Shown here: one piece after another, positions 36,896 to 49,989 of the stretch
Position numbering within the stretch: the stretch's first letter is position 1
Layout: every line of letters begins with the position of its first letter
Assembly: GCA_017311185.1 (NCBI GenBank)
Contig: JAESUZ010003901.1
Coordinates: 496,001-560,000 of the forward strand
DNA length: 64,000 nucleotides
Direction: 5' to 3'
Source of the DNA: Proteles cristata cristata
Lineage: Eukaryota > Chordata > Mammalia > Carnivora > Hyaenidae
Position numbers and translations under genes: made by a program
Notes under the pieces: model-generated
Told to the model about the DNA's origin: nothing
Seen by the model: the letters and a program-made list of their open reading frames with translations, nothing else
The model's database searches: none

Positions 36896-38029
36896 CGGTA
36901 GGTGTTCTGGCTCCTCAATATGCTCGTTCCATCAGGACAAGGGCCATAAAAATCAATGAATCAGAAGATAGGAGAGCAGGTGCTGTGACTTTTGATCCCT
37001 GTTGAATTCCACAGGGCCTGGCACTTAATATATACAGTATTTCCAAATATATGAATGTATGAATGCTTGAAGAGTACAACACATATTCACGACAATGTAA
37101 AGACACACCCCCACATCCAACAACAACAAAAACCCACAGCCATGTGCTTTCACAAATCTCATAAAGGCACCTGCTAAGAAATGTCCTACCATCAAGAAAG
37201 CTCCAGGGCCTGCAACACAAATTAGAAACACAAGGCTCTAACCTTCACCTGGTCCAGTCATCGGCAAAGGCCTTGCTGTGCCCGAGTTAAAGGAAAAAAA
37301 AAAAAAGAGCTGATCTAAGGCTCCCCCAGAACATTTTGGTCCCAGAGCAGCCAAGTAATCACTTTCCATAAAACATTTATCAGCACTGCTCCTGGCCAGT
37401 AATCTCAAATACTCAGCAATTTACCCAACATGCATGAGTCATGGATAAGATAGTTTACTGAATAAGATAGCTACGTTTTATGAATGTTGTCTGCATCTAA
37501 GTCGATACCATGTAAATATCATTCTTGTGCCTTTTTTTCCACATTTCCTTCGTCTCCCTGCAGCTCATGCAGCCCTCTCTTCCATTCCCCGCTGCTTCTG
37601 CGTATCAACACCCAGGTCTTTCTAATCACTCCCCATCTCCTTTGAGGTCAGCTACACGTAGGAGCCAGGAGAGGCTTCTGCCTGCTCATAATAAACAGAC
37701 TGGAGACACAAAATACAAAGGTCAACGAGGCAACCAGGGGAAGGCTTCAGATTTTCTGTGCCCAGGAAAGGTCCCTCAAATGTTACTTACTTCAAAAGAC
37801 ACGACTACAAAAAGCTGTCAGCTCTAAGGGAAGAGCAGTATCTTCCACCTTCCAGAAGGCCTTCTGACTTCTGGAATAGCACCATTTAAGCGCACAAGGA
37901 AACAATTTCACTCAGCAAACATCCAGTCATTTCCTCCAAATTCCCACCGTAAAGCCACAAACCTTCTAAACTTTTAGGGTTTTTAAAAACACTGAAGTTT
38001 TAAAACAAACTCTCTCTCTCTAATGCAAT

Positions 38030-38130
38030 CACACAGTCCTGGGCTGACCAAAAAGAGTCCTGGGTTGCATTTCTGGCTTCAGCAGTTCTCTGGGGCTTTC
38101 TTAGGGCCTCAATTTCCTCTTGGGTAAAAT
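38030..38130 (+). repeat. MIR fragment
   Basis: GTCCTGGGTTGCATTTCTGG followed by CCTCAATTTCCTCTTGGG and TAAAATGAC follows the MIR sense order. Confidence 0.55.
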
Positions 38131-38679
38131 GACAAAATCGCATCAGATCAATGTTTCCCAAACGTGGGGAGAGCAGTCTTCAACATAAGTTGTGTTAGTA
38201 CAAGAACAAGATGACTTTAAGCGGACACAGAATAACATACTTTAGTTATTAATCTAATTCTTTATGGCAGGTAATACTGGCTCTCCGTTAATAGGGGGAA
38301 ATAAATGTTCCTTTAAAATAAAAGCACCTAATTTTTTAAAAAATAAGTCTCTTTTAATAAAGGGAAAAAAAACCCTAGTAAATAAGAGTTCAGATGGTCT
38401 CAGCGGCATAAAAAAAAGTAACTGATCTAGCAAGCTGGTAGTGTGTGAAGAGCTGTCAACCCCAGGGCGAAGCAGAAGGGAGAGAATGAGAGGTCTTGGA
38501 GGTCAGCTGAGAAATGGGGATCCTTCGCACCGGGTCTGCACCGGGACCCAGGTCAACTGCCGCCAGTGCTCCTGGCTCAGAGGCTTGGAACTGACCGCGA
38601 CGGGCCAAGAAACCATCCAGAGGTCGCGAGGCTTTCGAGGCGCAAGCAAACCCCCAGAAAGCAGGCGCAGGGACTGGGG

Positions 38680-38990
38680 TCCCGGGCTAGACAGGCGCGC
38701 TGGGGGTCACCGGTGGGGCGCAACGGGAAGCGGGGTACTCCGCTGGAGGGGCGCGGTGGGTCCGGGGTCCCGCGTGGAAGGGGCGTGGATCCTGGGCTAG
38801 AATGGCGCGGTGGGAGGGGGTGCGGGTGTCACAGACTGAAGGGGTGCACTGGGACAGGGGTCCCCGGCGGGAAGGGCGCAATGGGACGGTGCGAGGAAGT
38901 CCCCCGCTGGAGGGGGCGGTGAGACCGTGGTCCCGAGCTAGAGGGGTACAGGGAGGGTTCCAGACCCTAGGGGCGCGGAGAGGTCCCGGG
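38680..38990. repeat. degenerate GC-rich minisatellite, unit about 30-38 bp
   Basis: About nine or ten diverged units follow one another, each with a core like GGGGCGCGGTGGGACC and a second half like GGGGTCCCCGGCTGGA. Examples start near 38731, 38750, 38774, 38797, 38838, 38869, 38909 and 38938. The array sits 110-420 bases inside WDFY1 intron 1 and makes up the 3' half of the CpG island. Unit boundaries are by eye. Confidence 0.65.
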
Positions 38991-39102
38991 GGCCGAGGAC
39001 GCCCCCCTCCCGGAGAGGGACGAGGCCGCCGACCCCGGCCCCCACACCCAGTCGCCGGCGGGAGTCCGGCCGCCCCCGCGGCGCCCGACCCGCCGGCCCT
39101 AC

Positions 39103-39239
39103 CTGTCCTCGCTGGCCGTGATGACGCCGTCCTCCTTGGGGATGAGAAGCGCGGCCGTGACGGCGTCCTGGTGCCCCTCGATCTTGCTCAGCAGCACCGG
39201 GCGGCTGCTCTGCGGCCTGGAGTGGATCTCGGCCGCCAT
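39103..39239 (-). CDS. WDFY1: WDFY1 coding exon 1 (residues 1-46)
   Basis: This exon encodes the N-terminus beginning MAAEIHSRPQSSRPVLLSKI and the start of WD repeat 1 (EGHQDAV at 21-27). The start is chosen because the protein begins as in human. The context GAACATGG has A at -3 and G at +4, a strong Kozak site. The exon ends GAGGACAG followed by the donor GTAGGG, leaving two bases of Arg46 for the next exon. AACATGGCGGC around the start codon also matches the YY1 motif often found at start codons of housekeeping genes (inference). An out-of-frame ATG lies 52 bases upstream. Confidence 0.96.
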
Positions 39240-39684
39240 GTTCGCACGGCGGCGGCAGCGGCGGCAGCGGCCTCCCGGGCGGGAGACCCATCAGCTGACG
39301 GCCGGGCGGGCGGGGACGCGCCGGTTCCGCTCCGGCTCCCGGGGCCGCGTGGGCGCCGCGCCGCCGTAAGCTCCCGAGTGCTGCCGCCCAGACCCGTATT
39401 GCCTGGGGAAGCCGCGCAGCCGAAAACTCCGAGGCCGGGAGAGAGCCGCGGAGCGCGTCTCCGAACAAGTGGGAAAGTGAGGACGGTTGAAAAGTAAAGG
39501 CATTCACCCAGGAGTGGATTGAGCCGTTGGAGGGGACGAGGAATTGTCTCCTAAACCAGAGCCTCTGGAAATAATATTACGTTGTGTTTACTCTTAGAAG
39601 CCCTGTTTGGAAGATTTCAAAGCTGTTGCAAGTGTGAAAAATTACAGTGCAATTTTTAGAATCCTTGGAAGACAGTCGGTGACA

Positions 39685-39862
39685 CTCATCGAGTGGTGAC
39701 TATATACCAGGCACTATCCCAATTTCCTGAGACGGATTATCGTATTTAGTGTTGATAACGACTTTAAGAGATGGAGAGATAAGTGCTCTTGTCTCTTCGT
39801 AGCGATGAGAAAAGTGGACCACGGAGAAGTTAAATCACTTGCTTAAGGTCGCACAGCTATTG
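39685..39862 (-). repeat. MIR, antisense, upstream of WDFY1
   Basis: CATCGAGTGGTGACTATATA, CCAGGCACTATCCCAATTT and GTTAAATCACTTGCTTAAGG with GTCGCACAGCTATTGG show the antisense MIR order. About 450 bases upstream of the WDFY1 start codon. Confidence 0.8.
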
Positions 39863-40475
39863 GTGAAAACTCCAGGAGCTGGCGTGGTGCTGTGAGCCAG
39901 ATCAGTGCTGCGGGAGCTGGCCGGGTGCTCACAGCTGCTTCCTGCCAAACATAAGCACCGAACAATACCACTCCACAATCATAGATAAACACAGCCAAAA
40001 CATGAAATTGTTCAAACCACACAAATGAACACATATCTCTGTATGCTGGCAAATAAGAGTGACTCCTGTTTCTTTACCAGTTAGTTAACAGTGTTAGCCT
40101 CTGCCTAGTCTTCCTCCCTCTAGACAAGTTTTATCAAAACCTCCAATCATAGAATTACCCCCATTTCCTGACAGCATCCAGTCCCGTCCAGTGGATAGCC
40201 CTTCTTCCTTAAATCCTCCTAAAATCACCTAATACAAACCTAAATCCTGCAATAAGCTTTCTATCACCAATTCCCACGATATGCCTTTTCCTGCCAGTTA
40301 GCAACCAACCCAATGTGATCAATTACAGATGCGTTCCTGGTGACTTTTGGCTCCTAAGTCAGAGTCATGATGGGGACCCAGAAAATCATGGACTCCAGAG
40401 ACCTTTCCTCTCCAACCCACACTCCCCTCTCCCCCCATATTATTCTGACTCGTGAATTGCAGATTGCCATAGAGA

Positions 40476-40770
40476 TGTACCGTACACATGGCTATCCAGC
40501 ACTGACAATGTGGCTAGTCCAAATTGAGTTATGGTGAGTTCAAAATACACACCGAATTTTAAAGACTTAGTACAAAACAAAACAAAGAAAATAAGGTATT
40601 TCATTAATAAATTTCATGTTGATTACATGTTGAACTGGTAAAATTTAGATATATTGAGTTACATATTTAAAACATTAATGTTACCTATTTCTCATTATTT
40701 TTCATCAGCTAATAGATTTTAAATTATATATGTGCCTCACATGGTATTTCTATTGGAGAATGTTATCCTG
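40476..40770 (+). mobile_element. hAT-like nonautonomous DNA transposon remnant
   Basis: GGCTATCCAGCACTGACAAT, GTGGCTAGTCCAAATTGAG, TTGATTACATGTTGAACTGG and GGTATTTCTATTGGAGAATG match a common mammalian MER-class element. Family name not assigned. Confidence 0.6.
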
Positions 40771-40929
40771 GTACTTCCTTATATGAAGTTAAAAACATTT
40801 ATTCATGGATTTACTTATTCAGCAAGCATGTATTGTATACCTATAAGCACCATATTCAGACAAGAGTAATAAGACATGCTTCTTGCAAGGATTTTAGAGT
40901 GTGAAGATTGGACCGTCTACTGAACAATT

Positions 40930-42245
40930 TTTTTCAAACAACAAACATTTATTAAGTGTGTGCTATGAGCCAGGCACCATTCTAAATGTAGCTGTGCTCC
41001 AAAGACACAAAGATTGCTCTACCATTAAAACTTCTATTCCAATGAAAGAGCCAGATAATAAACAAAATAAATAATTAAATTACATAGTATATCAGAAGAT
41101 GTTAAGTGCTATAAAAAAAATTAAACTATGAATGGTGATAGGTATGGCAATTTTAAACAGGATGGTGTGGAACATTCCAAGATATACTACACAGATCCAT
41201 AGAAGAAGGGTGGTCAGCAGACACTCTCTAGCTTTCAGCTCCTTCCAGGTCTACCTCAGCTGCAGAGAGCCACCATGGCTTGGCCATGCCCTTCTTGGGG
41301 AAGCCCAAATTCTGTAACTAAATGAGAGGAATATAAAGGCCTGGCTATTTCAGTCTGGTGCAGGACACACTGATGGGCAAAACTTGCTCCAGAGCTCCCT
41401 CGTGGGTTGGATGAAAATTTTTCAGGCCTGTACTGCAGCTGACTTCTACCTAATCCTGTTTCATATGCTTCTCTTCATAGATGTGGATTCCCAGGAAACA
41501 TCCTGAACACCAATCTCTGTCTCAGTATCTACTTCCAGAGAATGCAGCCTGAGGGAAGGCTTCCCGGAGAAGGTGACATCTGTGCCAAGAAGGAGAGCAG
41601 GGAGTAAACTATGTAGAAATATGGAAGAAGTCCTCTCCGGCAAAAGGGAACAGCAAGTGCTAAGGCCCGGAGGTGAGAGCGTGACTGGAAATTTCTAGGG
41701 TTGGCAAGGCAGCCAGTGTGGCTGGAGCGGAGTGAGTGAGGAGTGCAGAGAGATGAGGAAGAAGGGGTCACCAGACAGATTATGTCGACCTCTGAGCCCA
41801 TGGTAAGGAGTTTGGCTTTTCTTTTAAGTGAGATGGGAGGATTTTGAGTGTAGAAAGCTATCTTAATCTGCCTTTGGTCTTAAAAGACAAGGGTGTCAGT
41901 CCAGAGGCTAAAGAAGGCAGTCGAGAGATGGTGATGGCTTAGAACAGAGTGCAGGTCGTGAGAAGACAGCGGAGTCTAGACATTTCTGGAGGGTGGAGCC
42001 AATGAACTTTGTTGGACATGGGCTATGAGAGAAAGAGGAGTCAGGAATGACACGTGGATGTGTGGGATGATCAGCTGCAGAAATGGAGTTGCCTTTTCCC
42101 GATCTGGGGAAGACGTTCAGGCAAGAAGATGGGGAGTTCAGTTTTGGATATGTGAAGCTTGAAATGTCCGTTTGGAGGTGTTAGCAGACAATTATGTGCA
42201 GGAGTCTTGTATACACACAACTGAGTAGCAGAAAGGTCTGGACTG
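40930..42245 (-). repeat. long antisense L2
   Basis: From AACAAACATTTATTAAGTGT and GAGCCAGGCACCATTCTAAA through GGGAACAGCAAGTGCTAAGG and CCAGTGTGGCTGGAGCGGAG to TATGTGAAGCTTGAAATGTC, the order is that of L2 read in reverse. About 350 bases at 41150-41505 do not fit and may be a separate insertion. Confidence 0.8.
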
Positions 42246-42258
42246 AACACTTTGGGAT

Positions 42259-42478
42259 TTTTTTTAATTTTTAATGTTTTATTTATTTCTGAGAGACAGA
42301 GGGGCAGCGTGAGCAAGGAAGGGTCAGAGAGAGAGGGAGACAAAGAATCCAAAACAGGCTCCAGGCTCTAAGCTAGCTGTCAGCACAGAGCCTGACATAG
42401 GGCTCGAACCCATGAACCGTGAGATCATGACCTCATCCAAAGTCGGACGCTTAATTGACTGAGCCACCTAGGCGCCCC
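42259..42478 (-). mobile_element. CAN SINE inserted in L2 region
   Basis: Poly(T) start and GCCACCTAGGCGCCCC end, with duplication TGAACACTTTGGGAT at 42244-42258 and 42479-42493. Older body (CTCATCCAAAGTCGG). Confidence 0.95.
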
Positions 42479-44400
42479 TGAACACTTTGGGATTTGAAGG
42501 GACATAAATGAAGTGTACCAGGCAGCCTTGGGAGGGGTCTGTTTTCTGAGCCTGGGTCCTAGAACCAAGTAGTCCCCTTAGCATATGTTTATTGAATAAA
42601 TCAATCCATGAATTAATTTTAAAAACTGGTTAAACTCCATGATTTAGTGGGAAAAACTTCTTGAGACCATACCTACATTTTTGGTTTGTACATTATGTTC
42701 TCGTTGTACTTACTGAGAAACTCAATACAGAGACATGTCATATCAACATGACATTATTTGCTCCAACTAGATTACCAGATTATTTCTCCCAGTAAATGGA
42801 CTATTACAGAAATAGTAGTTCCCTGTGCTTTCTTCTAATCCATGTGTTTGATTAATGTTCAATGAATTTTGTTTCTATGCAGTGTAAATTATTGAAACAC
42901 AAAGACCAATCATGATCTTCTCTCATCCCTTCTTAGAAAATTTGCTTCACCCAGAAATCAATCAGCTTGTTTTATGATATGTGCCAACCCCCCATTTCCA
43001 GATGAGAATGTTTTCATAGGCTAAGATGAACCATTCAGATTTTCCCTCTTGCAAGGTTAAGAGACCCAAATTGAGTTGTATGATCTGTCAAAGGAAAACA
43101 AGAGCTAGACAATAGTTAAAAACAGATTTTACTCAGAAACTATTGCAATAAGGAGAAAGGGACCTCTATATAGAACTCAGCTATTGCAATGGACCAGTGG
43201 GAATTTATACCCAAGGGGCCTGGGAAGTGTCAGTGAACATTAAATGGAAACATCAAGGTCAAGATGGGGGTGGGGGGGGTGGATTCTTGACATGAATCTT
43301 CCTGACAGAAGGCAGGCCAGGGTGATCAGGTATTACCTGGGGACAGTGGCATGTGATGGATTTGATTAGATATCAAGGATGATCAGGATATTGAGGGTGT
43401 GGAATTCTTTCTGAATTGACTTAGGATTCTTGTCAAAAGTGGGCTATGCTGGCCTAACAAAGACAGACACTGAAGCCTAAGGCTGAAGCTTAGTTGAGAA
43501 GAGGGCTTAGGGGATCCTGATTATAGTTTGGTCAAGGGAAGAGTCTTTGTCAAAACAGCCAACATTAGAGATTCTTGAGCTAAGTAGTGGCATGCCCGGG
43601 GCTGTGTTACAGGGAGATGAGTGAAAGTGAATTGTGTCTGGGAAGAGAGGAATGTGCAAGGCCTGGCAAGGAGGTGAAGATAGCCATCAGGTGGCTGCTG
43701 TGGAAATAAATTGAAAAAGGCCTTGACAGCTGGACAAAATAGTGTGTTCGTGGAAATAGAAATAATTGAAAATATCGGAATCCAATCTGGGTTACTGGGG
43801 GAGTGGGGGACACTGAAGCCATTAACAAACACAGAGACCCCAGAAAGAGGTGCCTGCCCTTTGGGGATCTAGACGTTCAACAGGCAACTCAAAATTGAGA
43901 ATTCAGAAAAGTCTTCATTTGTGAATTAATATTAGATTAACATTTATATGAACAGTTTGGTAGGAAAGCAATGTAACAGTACTGCTAAAGAGTAGAAAAA
44001 GGGGGGAAAGACATAATTCCATTGTTCCCATTGTGATGTATTTTTTCCAGTCCCTTTTTTTTTTGATACTTTAAAATAAAGTTTCTACTGTTAGAAATTT
44101 AAATTTTGGTTAAGTCAATATCCCTTAGTGGAGGGCTCCTGAAGGGAAACACGTTTTGGAGGCACGTTGGGTGAACAGTGGCTGGATTGGTGGTATGTTA
44201 CTCTTAAGACTAAATATACATTGACAAGGAATGGATTTTTCTGAGACTTTAAGTGTTTTCTTTAAACTGAAAGTGAACCAGGCTTTTGCGTTAAAGAGAA
44301 AGGAAGGAACAAGAAAGCAACTGCCAGGGTGAAGCAACTTCTTCCACTAATCCCTGGTTCCGGAGGCTCCTCAATCCGTGCTCGCCCCAGAGTAAACTAG

Positions 44401-44574
44401 GTGGGCAGGAACTCGGGCTCGCACATGCGCAGTAAAGCTCAACGGCAGCCGCCCCGCCCCCTGCGCACTAGCCCCGCCCCGGCTTCGCTCCGCTCGCCCA
44501 AATCCGGGGGAACGGTGTTACCGCCTCACCGGTCCGACTTTTTTCGTTCCGGCCTCCTTTGCTTTTCCCCCGCA
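44401..44574 (+). promoter_or_regulatory. MRPL44: MRPL44 promoter region
   Basis: TATA-less, CpG-rich DNA. It has an NRF-1-like CACATGCGCAG (44421-44431), two GC boxes GCCCCGCCCC (44451-44460 and 44471-44480) and an ETS-like TTCCGG near 44548. NRF-1, Sp1 and ETS sites are typical of nuclear genes for mitochondrial proteins. The CpG-rich block continues to about 44960. The transcription start is not determined. Confidence 0.75.
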
Positions 44575-44753
44575 ATGGCATCCGGCCTGGGGAGACTGCT
44601 CTTGCGGGGGCCCCGCTGCCTCCTGGCACCGGCCGCTCCCACCCTCGTCCCGCCTGTCCGGGGCGTGAAGAAGGGATTCCGCGCCGCCTTCCGCTTCCAG
44701 AAGGAATTAGAGCGGTGGCGCCTGCTCCGGTGCCCGCCGCCGCCCGTGCGCCG
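44575..44753 (+). CDS. MRPL44: MRPL44 coding exon 1 (residues 1-60)
   Basis: Begins [20 protein letters not shown], an Arg/Leu-rich, acid-free mitochondrial targeting peptide. It continues [20 protein letters not shown] and ends with two bases of Arg60 before the donor GTAGGA. The ATG at 44575 is chosen because it matches the known mammalian start and the downstream residues are colinear with human. The frame stays open upstream and contains another ATG at 44425, within the probable promoter. Confidence 0.96.
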
Positions 44754-46987
<2,234 letters not shown>

Positions 46988-47001
46988 TAAAAATGTTTTT
47001 T

Positions 47002-47219
47002 GGGGGCGCCTGGGTGGCTTAGTCAGTTAAGCGTCCAACTTTCGCTTAGGTCATGATCTCGCGGTTCGTGGGTTCGAGCCCCGTGTCGGGCTCTGTGCTG
47101 ACTGCCAGCTCCGAGCCTGGAGCCTGTTTCAGTCTGTGACTCCCTCTCTCTCTGACCCTCCCCTGCTCACATTGTCTCTCTCTCTCTCCTAGAAATAAAA
47201 ACATTTAAAAAAAAAATTT
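47002..47219 (+). mobile_element. CAN SINE, young subfamily
   Basis: GGGGGCGCCTGGGTGGCTTA head, TTTCGCTTAGGTCATG and CTCCTAGAAATAAAAAC end. It begins about 80 bases after the MRPL44 exon 2 donor. Confidence 0.94.
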
Positions 47220-47450
47220 TTTTTTTTAAATAAATCTTTTTTTAACGTTTATTTTTGAGAGAGCAAACGAACGAGCTGGCACATGCACGTAGGGGAGAGA
47301 CAGAGAGAGAGGGAGACACAGAATCTGAAGCAGTCTCCAGGTTCTGAGCTGTTAGCACAGAGCCTGACATGGGGCTTGAACCCACAAACCGTAAGATCAT
47401 GACCTGAGCTGAAGTCTGGTGCTTACCCAACTGAGCCACCCAGGCAGCCC
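47220..47450 (-). mobile_element. CAN SINE, older, inverted to its neighbour
   Basis: T-rich start, GACCTGAGCTGAAGTCTGG and GCCACCCAGGCAGCCC end. It abuts the preceding plus-strand SINE tail to tail. Confidence 0.92.
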
Positions 47451-48008
47451 TGAAAACAATTTTTTGTAATTCATTCCTTTGTTATATGATCTTGGAAAGT
47501 TCTCTGTGAATTTTTCTTCCTACCAAATTCTGAGAAAGCCCTAAAGCTGTTTTATGGTCATGTCTCATCATTGAGGACATCATCAGAGGTGAATATTAAA
47601 TGCTGGGTGGTGAGTTCCTAGGACTGCAAGCCTGGTCTCCATAGTCAGGTCCAAGGGCGGTGCTCCATGGTGCCTGCTCAGCAGGTGTTCAGTGAATGAA
47701 TGAAGCTAACTATTCAGAGGCCTGTTTCCGTCAGGGAGCTTCATGCCAAGGTCCCGGCTGCTGTTCTGTTTTTACAAGTCATAAAATCTTGGATTTCTGA
47801 GTCCCTGTGATGTATACCTAATTCCTTGGTAGCCAGTAGCTTAGCTGATGAAAATACTTAACATAATTGGGATTCCTTGACTCCCCCTGTTCTTTGAGAA
47901 TTTAGCTGGGAGGATTTTTATCCCTTACATTGGATGAATGCATGAGATTTGGTGACCTTTATATAATGGTAAATCCACATTATTACTTTTAAGTCAAAAC
48001 ACAGTCTT

Positions 48009-48224
48009 TTTTTTTTTTTTTTAATGTTTTACTTATTTCTGAGAGAGAGAGAAAGGGAGAGACAATGAGCAGGGAAGGGTCAGAGAGAGGGAGATAAGAA
48101 TCTGAAACAGGCTTCAGGCTCTGAGCTAGCACAGAGCCCGACGTGAGGATTGAACCCAGGAACCACGGGATCATGAGCTGAGCCAAAGCCAGATACTCAA
48201 CCAACTGAGCCACCCAGGTGCCCC
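48009..48224 (-). mobile_element. CAN SINE, older
   Basis: Exact 13-bp duplication AAAACACAGTCTT at 47996-48008 and 48225-48237. Confidence 0.95.
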
Positions 48225-48597
48225 AAAACACAGTCTTGATTCAGACATTTGAATGTCAGGTCCTTTAAAACCAGCATCTCTTACTGTTGGAATCTATTTA
48301 TTTAGTTTTGATACTGAGTTTGATAATTTTGATGGAGAAGAATACTGTATTGGCGAACATTCAGGCGTTGTTCGTGTCTGTCTTCTCCTTCCCCAACTAC
48401 AGCCCGGAATAGGTGGGCCACCTGTTTGCCTTTGGGAAGCAGGTATATTAACTGCTTGCCCAGAGTGGTAGCTCGGAGAAGGAGAACAAGAGATTCTTAC
48501 TTGGTGTGATGGCTTTCAGCTGATCTAGTGCTTTCTGAGCCTGGTTGATGTTTAAAACAGACTCCACTAGGCATTGTATTCCCTGCTGGGACCTTCC

Positions 48598-49071
48598 TTT
48601 TTTATTTTCTTATTTTTTTTTATTTTTATTTTTTTTTAATTTTTTAATGTTTTATTTATTTCTAGGAGAGAGAGAGAGACAGCGTGAGCAGGGGAGGGTC
48701 AGAGAGAGAGGGAGTCAGAGACTGAAACAGGCTCCAGGCTCTGAGCTGGCAGTCAGCACAGAGCCCGACGCGGGGCTCGAACCCACGAACCGCGAGATCA
48801 TGACCTAAGCGAAAGTCGGACGCTAACCACTAAGCCACCCAGGCGCCCTATTTTCTTATTTTTTAATTTTTTTTATTTTTGAGAGAGAGAGAGAGACAGT
48901 GTGATCCGGGGAGGGTCAGAGAGAGAGGGAGACACAGAATCCGAAGACAGGCTCCAGGCTCTGAGCTGGCTGTCAGCACAGAGCCTGATGTGGGGCTCGA
49001 ACCCACGAACCATGAGATCATGACCTGAGCCAAATTCGGACACTTAACTGACTGAACCACCCAGGCGCCCC
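48598..49071 (-). mobile_element. nested SINE pair (young copy in the tail of an older copy)
   Basis: The outer older SINE has duplication TCCCTGCTGGGACCTTCC (48580-48597, 49072-49089; first base aligned within one position). Its T-rich tail is split by a young-subfamily SINE at about 48618-48848, which is flanked by TATTTTCTTATTTTTT (48602-48617 and 48849-48864). Confidence 0.92.
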
Positions 49072-49644
49072 TCCCTGCTGGGACCTTCCAACCATCTTCC
49101 TTGACCTGTGTATTGACTGTTTTCCCCACGTCAGCTTCTGGTTTCCTGGATAGGATTCTCTAAGAAATGCTATCCCTTCTGTGAGTTGCACATTAGGTCT
49201 CAAGGATAGTTAGACCTTTGACATCAGGCGCAGGCTTCTGCTGGCAGCTTCTGCCAGCCTGTTTGCTGTAAGCAGGGAATGTGTATTGGCTGCCAGTCAA
49301 CTGTATTTCTCGTCCCAGATTTGGAAGCCAGTTGACTTTTTGAGGCCCTCGTGGCTTGAGGTGAAAAGGAAAGCCTCTCATTTGCCCTCGCCCCTCCCAA
49401 TAAAATAGCTTTTTCTAAAGAAATCCTCACTAAGCCCTCCCATGATTTCCATTCTCTTTGTCCCCGTAGCTTCTGTGGAGTCTTAGAACTGTCTAAACAA
49501 ATTTTGGTCCCTTTACTTTTTTTTTTTAATTTCCGCAAGGTAGTCCTGAGATCATTTTGTAAATCCGTGCTCTCCGTATCTTAGAGACTCTGTTGACAGT
49601 TCTAATCATGAGTCCTATTAGAGTTAAATGAGTCTCGTACCTGT

Positions 49645-49760
49645 GTCTTATTTCATTCATTTTCCACCTAGAATCTGTTTGTTTACTGTGTGCTGAGCAC
49701 CTTGCTGAGCACTGGAGCCTGAGCAACTGAGGATGCGATTCTTGCCTCCAGGGTCCTAGT
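49645..49760 (-). repeat. L2-like fragment, antisense
   Basis: TTTACTGTGTGCTGAGCACC, TTGCTGAGCACTGGAGCC resembles the reverse of the L2 end. Confidence 0.5.
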
Positions 49761-49989
49761 CACAGCTCGTCAGGCAGTTCAAGAGGGAGCTGGGTGTTCT
49801 CAAAGATGTATTATAAAGGTGTGGAGGGAACTGGGAGGCAGCAGTCAGCTATAACAGGGTTAGGGAAAGTATGAAAGTGATGCTCCCCTAAGAAGGACAT
49901 CCTAGGAAGAAACCTTGAGGATAAGCTTGTGTTTGGGGAACTACTGGTATTTTGTGTGGCCAGATCATCTTGTACCTGGGGAAGTGATA

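Larger units (their letters stand above)
22909..39102 (-). other. WDFY1: WDFY1 intron 1 (16.2 kb)
   Basis: No coding exon. It holds five SINEs between 25.2 and 32.4 kb, a hairpin at 28770-28852, an AC repeat, MIR and L2 copies, two hAT-type fossils near 35.4-35.8 kb and an L1 3' fragment. The minisatellite lies at the promoter end. The span 22.9-25.2 kb shows only a short CA run (23107-23132). Confidence 0.8.
42..39239 (-). other. WDFY1: WDFY1 gene, coding exons 1-9 (3' part outside window)
   Basis: This is the span from the start codon to the last coding exon visible. WDFY1 (FENS-1) is a WD40-repeat protein with a FYVE zinc finger. It binds PI3P on early endosomes and is reported as an adaptor recruiting TRIF to TLR3 and TLR4. 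Nine exons with GT-AG junctions total 933 coding bases, giving residues 1-311 without a frameshift or stop. The human protein is 410 residues, so about 100 residues (rest of the FYVE finger, last WD repeat) lie to the left of position 1. Introns are 16194, 5558, 4884, 1611, 1588, 2133, 1354 and 4943 bases. I identified the gene by recalling the human sequence; the paralogue WDFY2 is less similar at exons 5, 7 and 8. Confidence 0.96.
38480..39480 (-). promoter_or_regulatory. WDFY1: CpG island and promoter of WDFY1
   Basis: GC-rich DNA dense in CpG spans exon 1 and extends upstream. It has GGCGG repeats in the 5' leader at 39246-39270 and no TATA box near the likely start. This is the usual housekeeping-type promoter. 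The transcription start cannot be fixed from sequence; it is probably within about 100-150 bases of 39239. The intron-1 half of the island is largely a tandem repeat. Confidence 0.8.
39480..44400. other. intergenic DNA between WDFY1 and MRPL44
   Basis: No gene was recognised. Contents are a MIR (39685-39862), a hAT-like fossil (40476-40770) and a long antisense L2 (40930-42245), broken by an unclassified insert (41150-41505) and a SINE (42259-42478). The span 42.6-44.4 kb has repeat-like character but no family was assigned; a G-run lies at 43266-43280. Confidence 0.75.

Noticed and set aside
38802..39497. Long open frames on both strands over the WDFY1 CpG island (up to 231 codons)
   Set aside because: GC-rich DNA has few stop codons. 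The frames overlap exon 1 antisense or include the minisatellite, and show no domain. Only the 39291 upstream ATG frame, which is spliced, was kept as a hypothesis.
40930..42245. Possible novel gene between WDFY1 and MRPL44
   Set aside because: The sequence follows antisense L2 order and the frames are short and broken.
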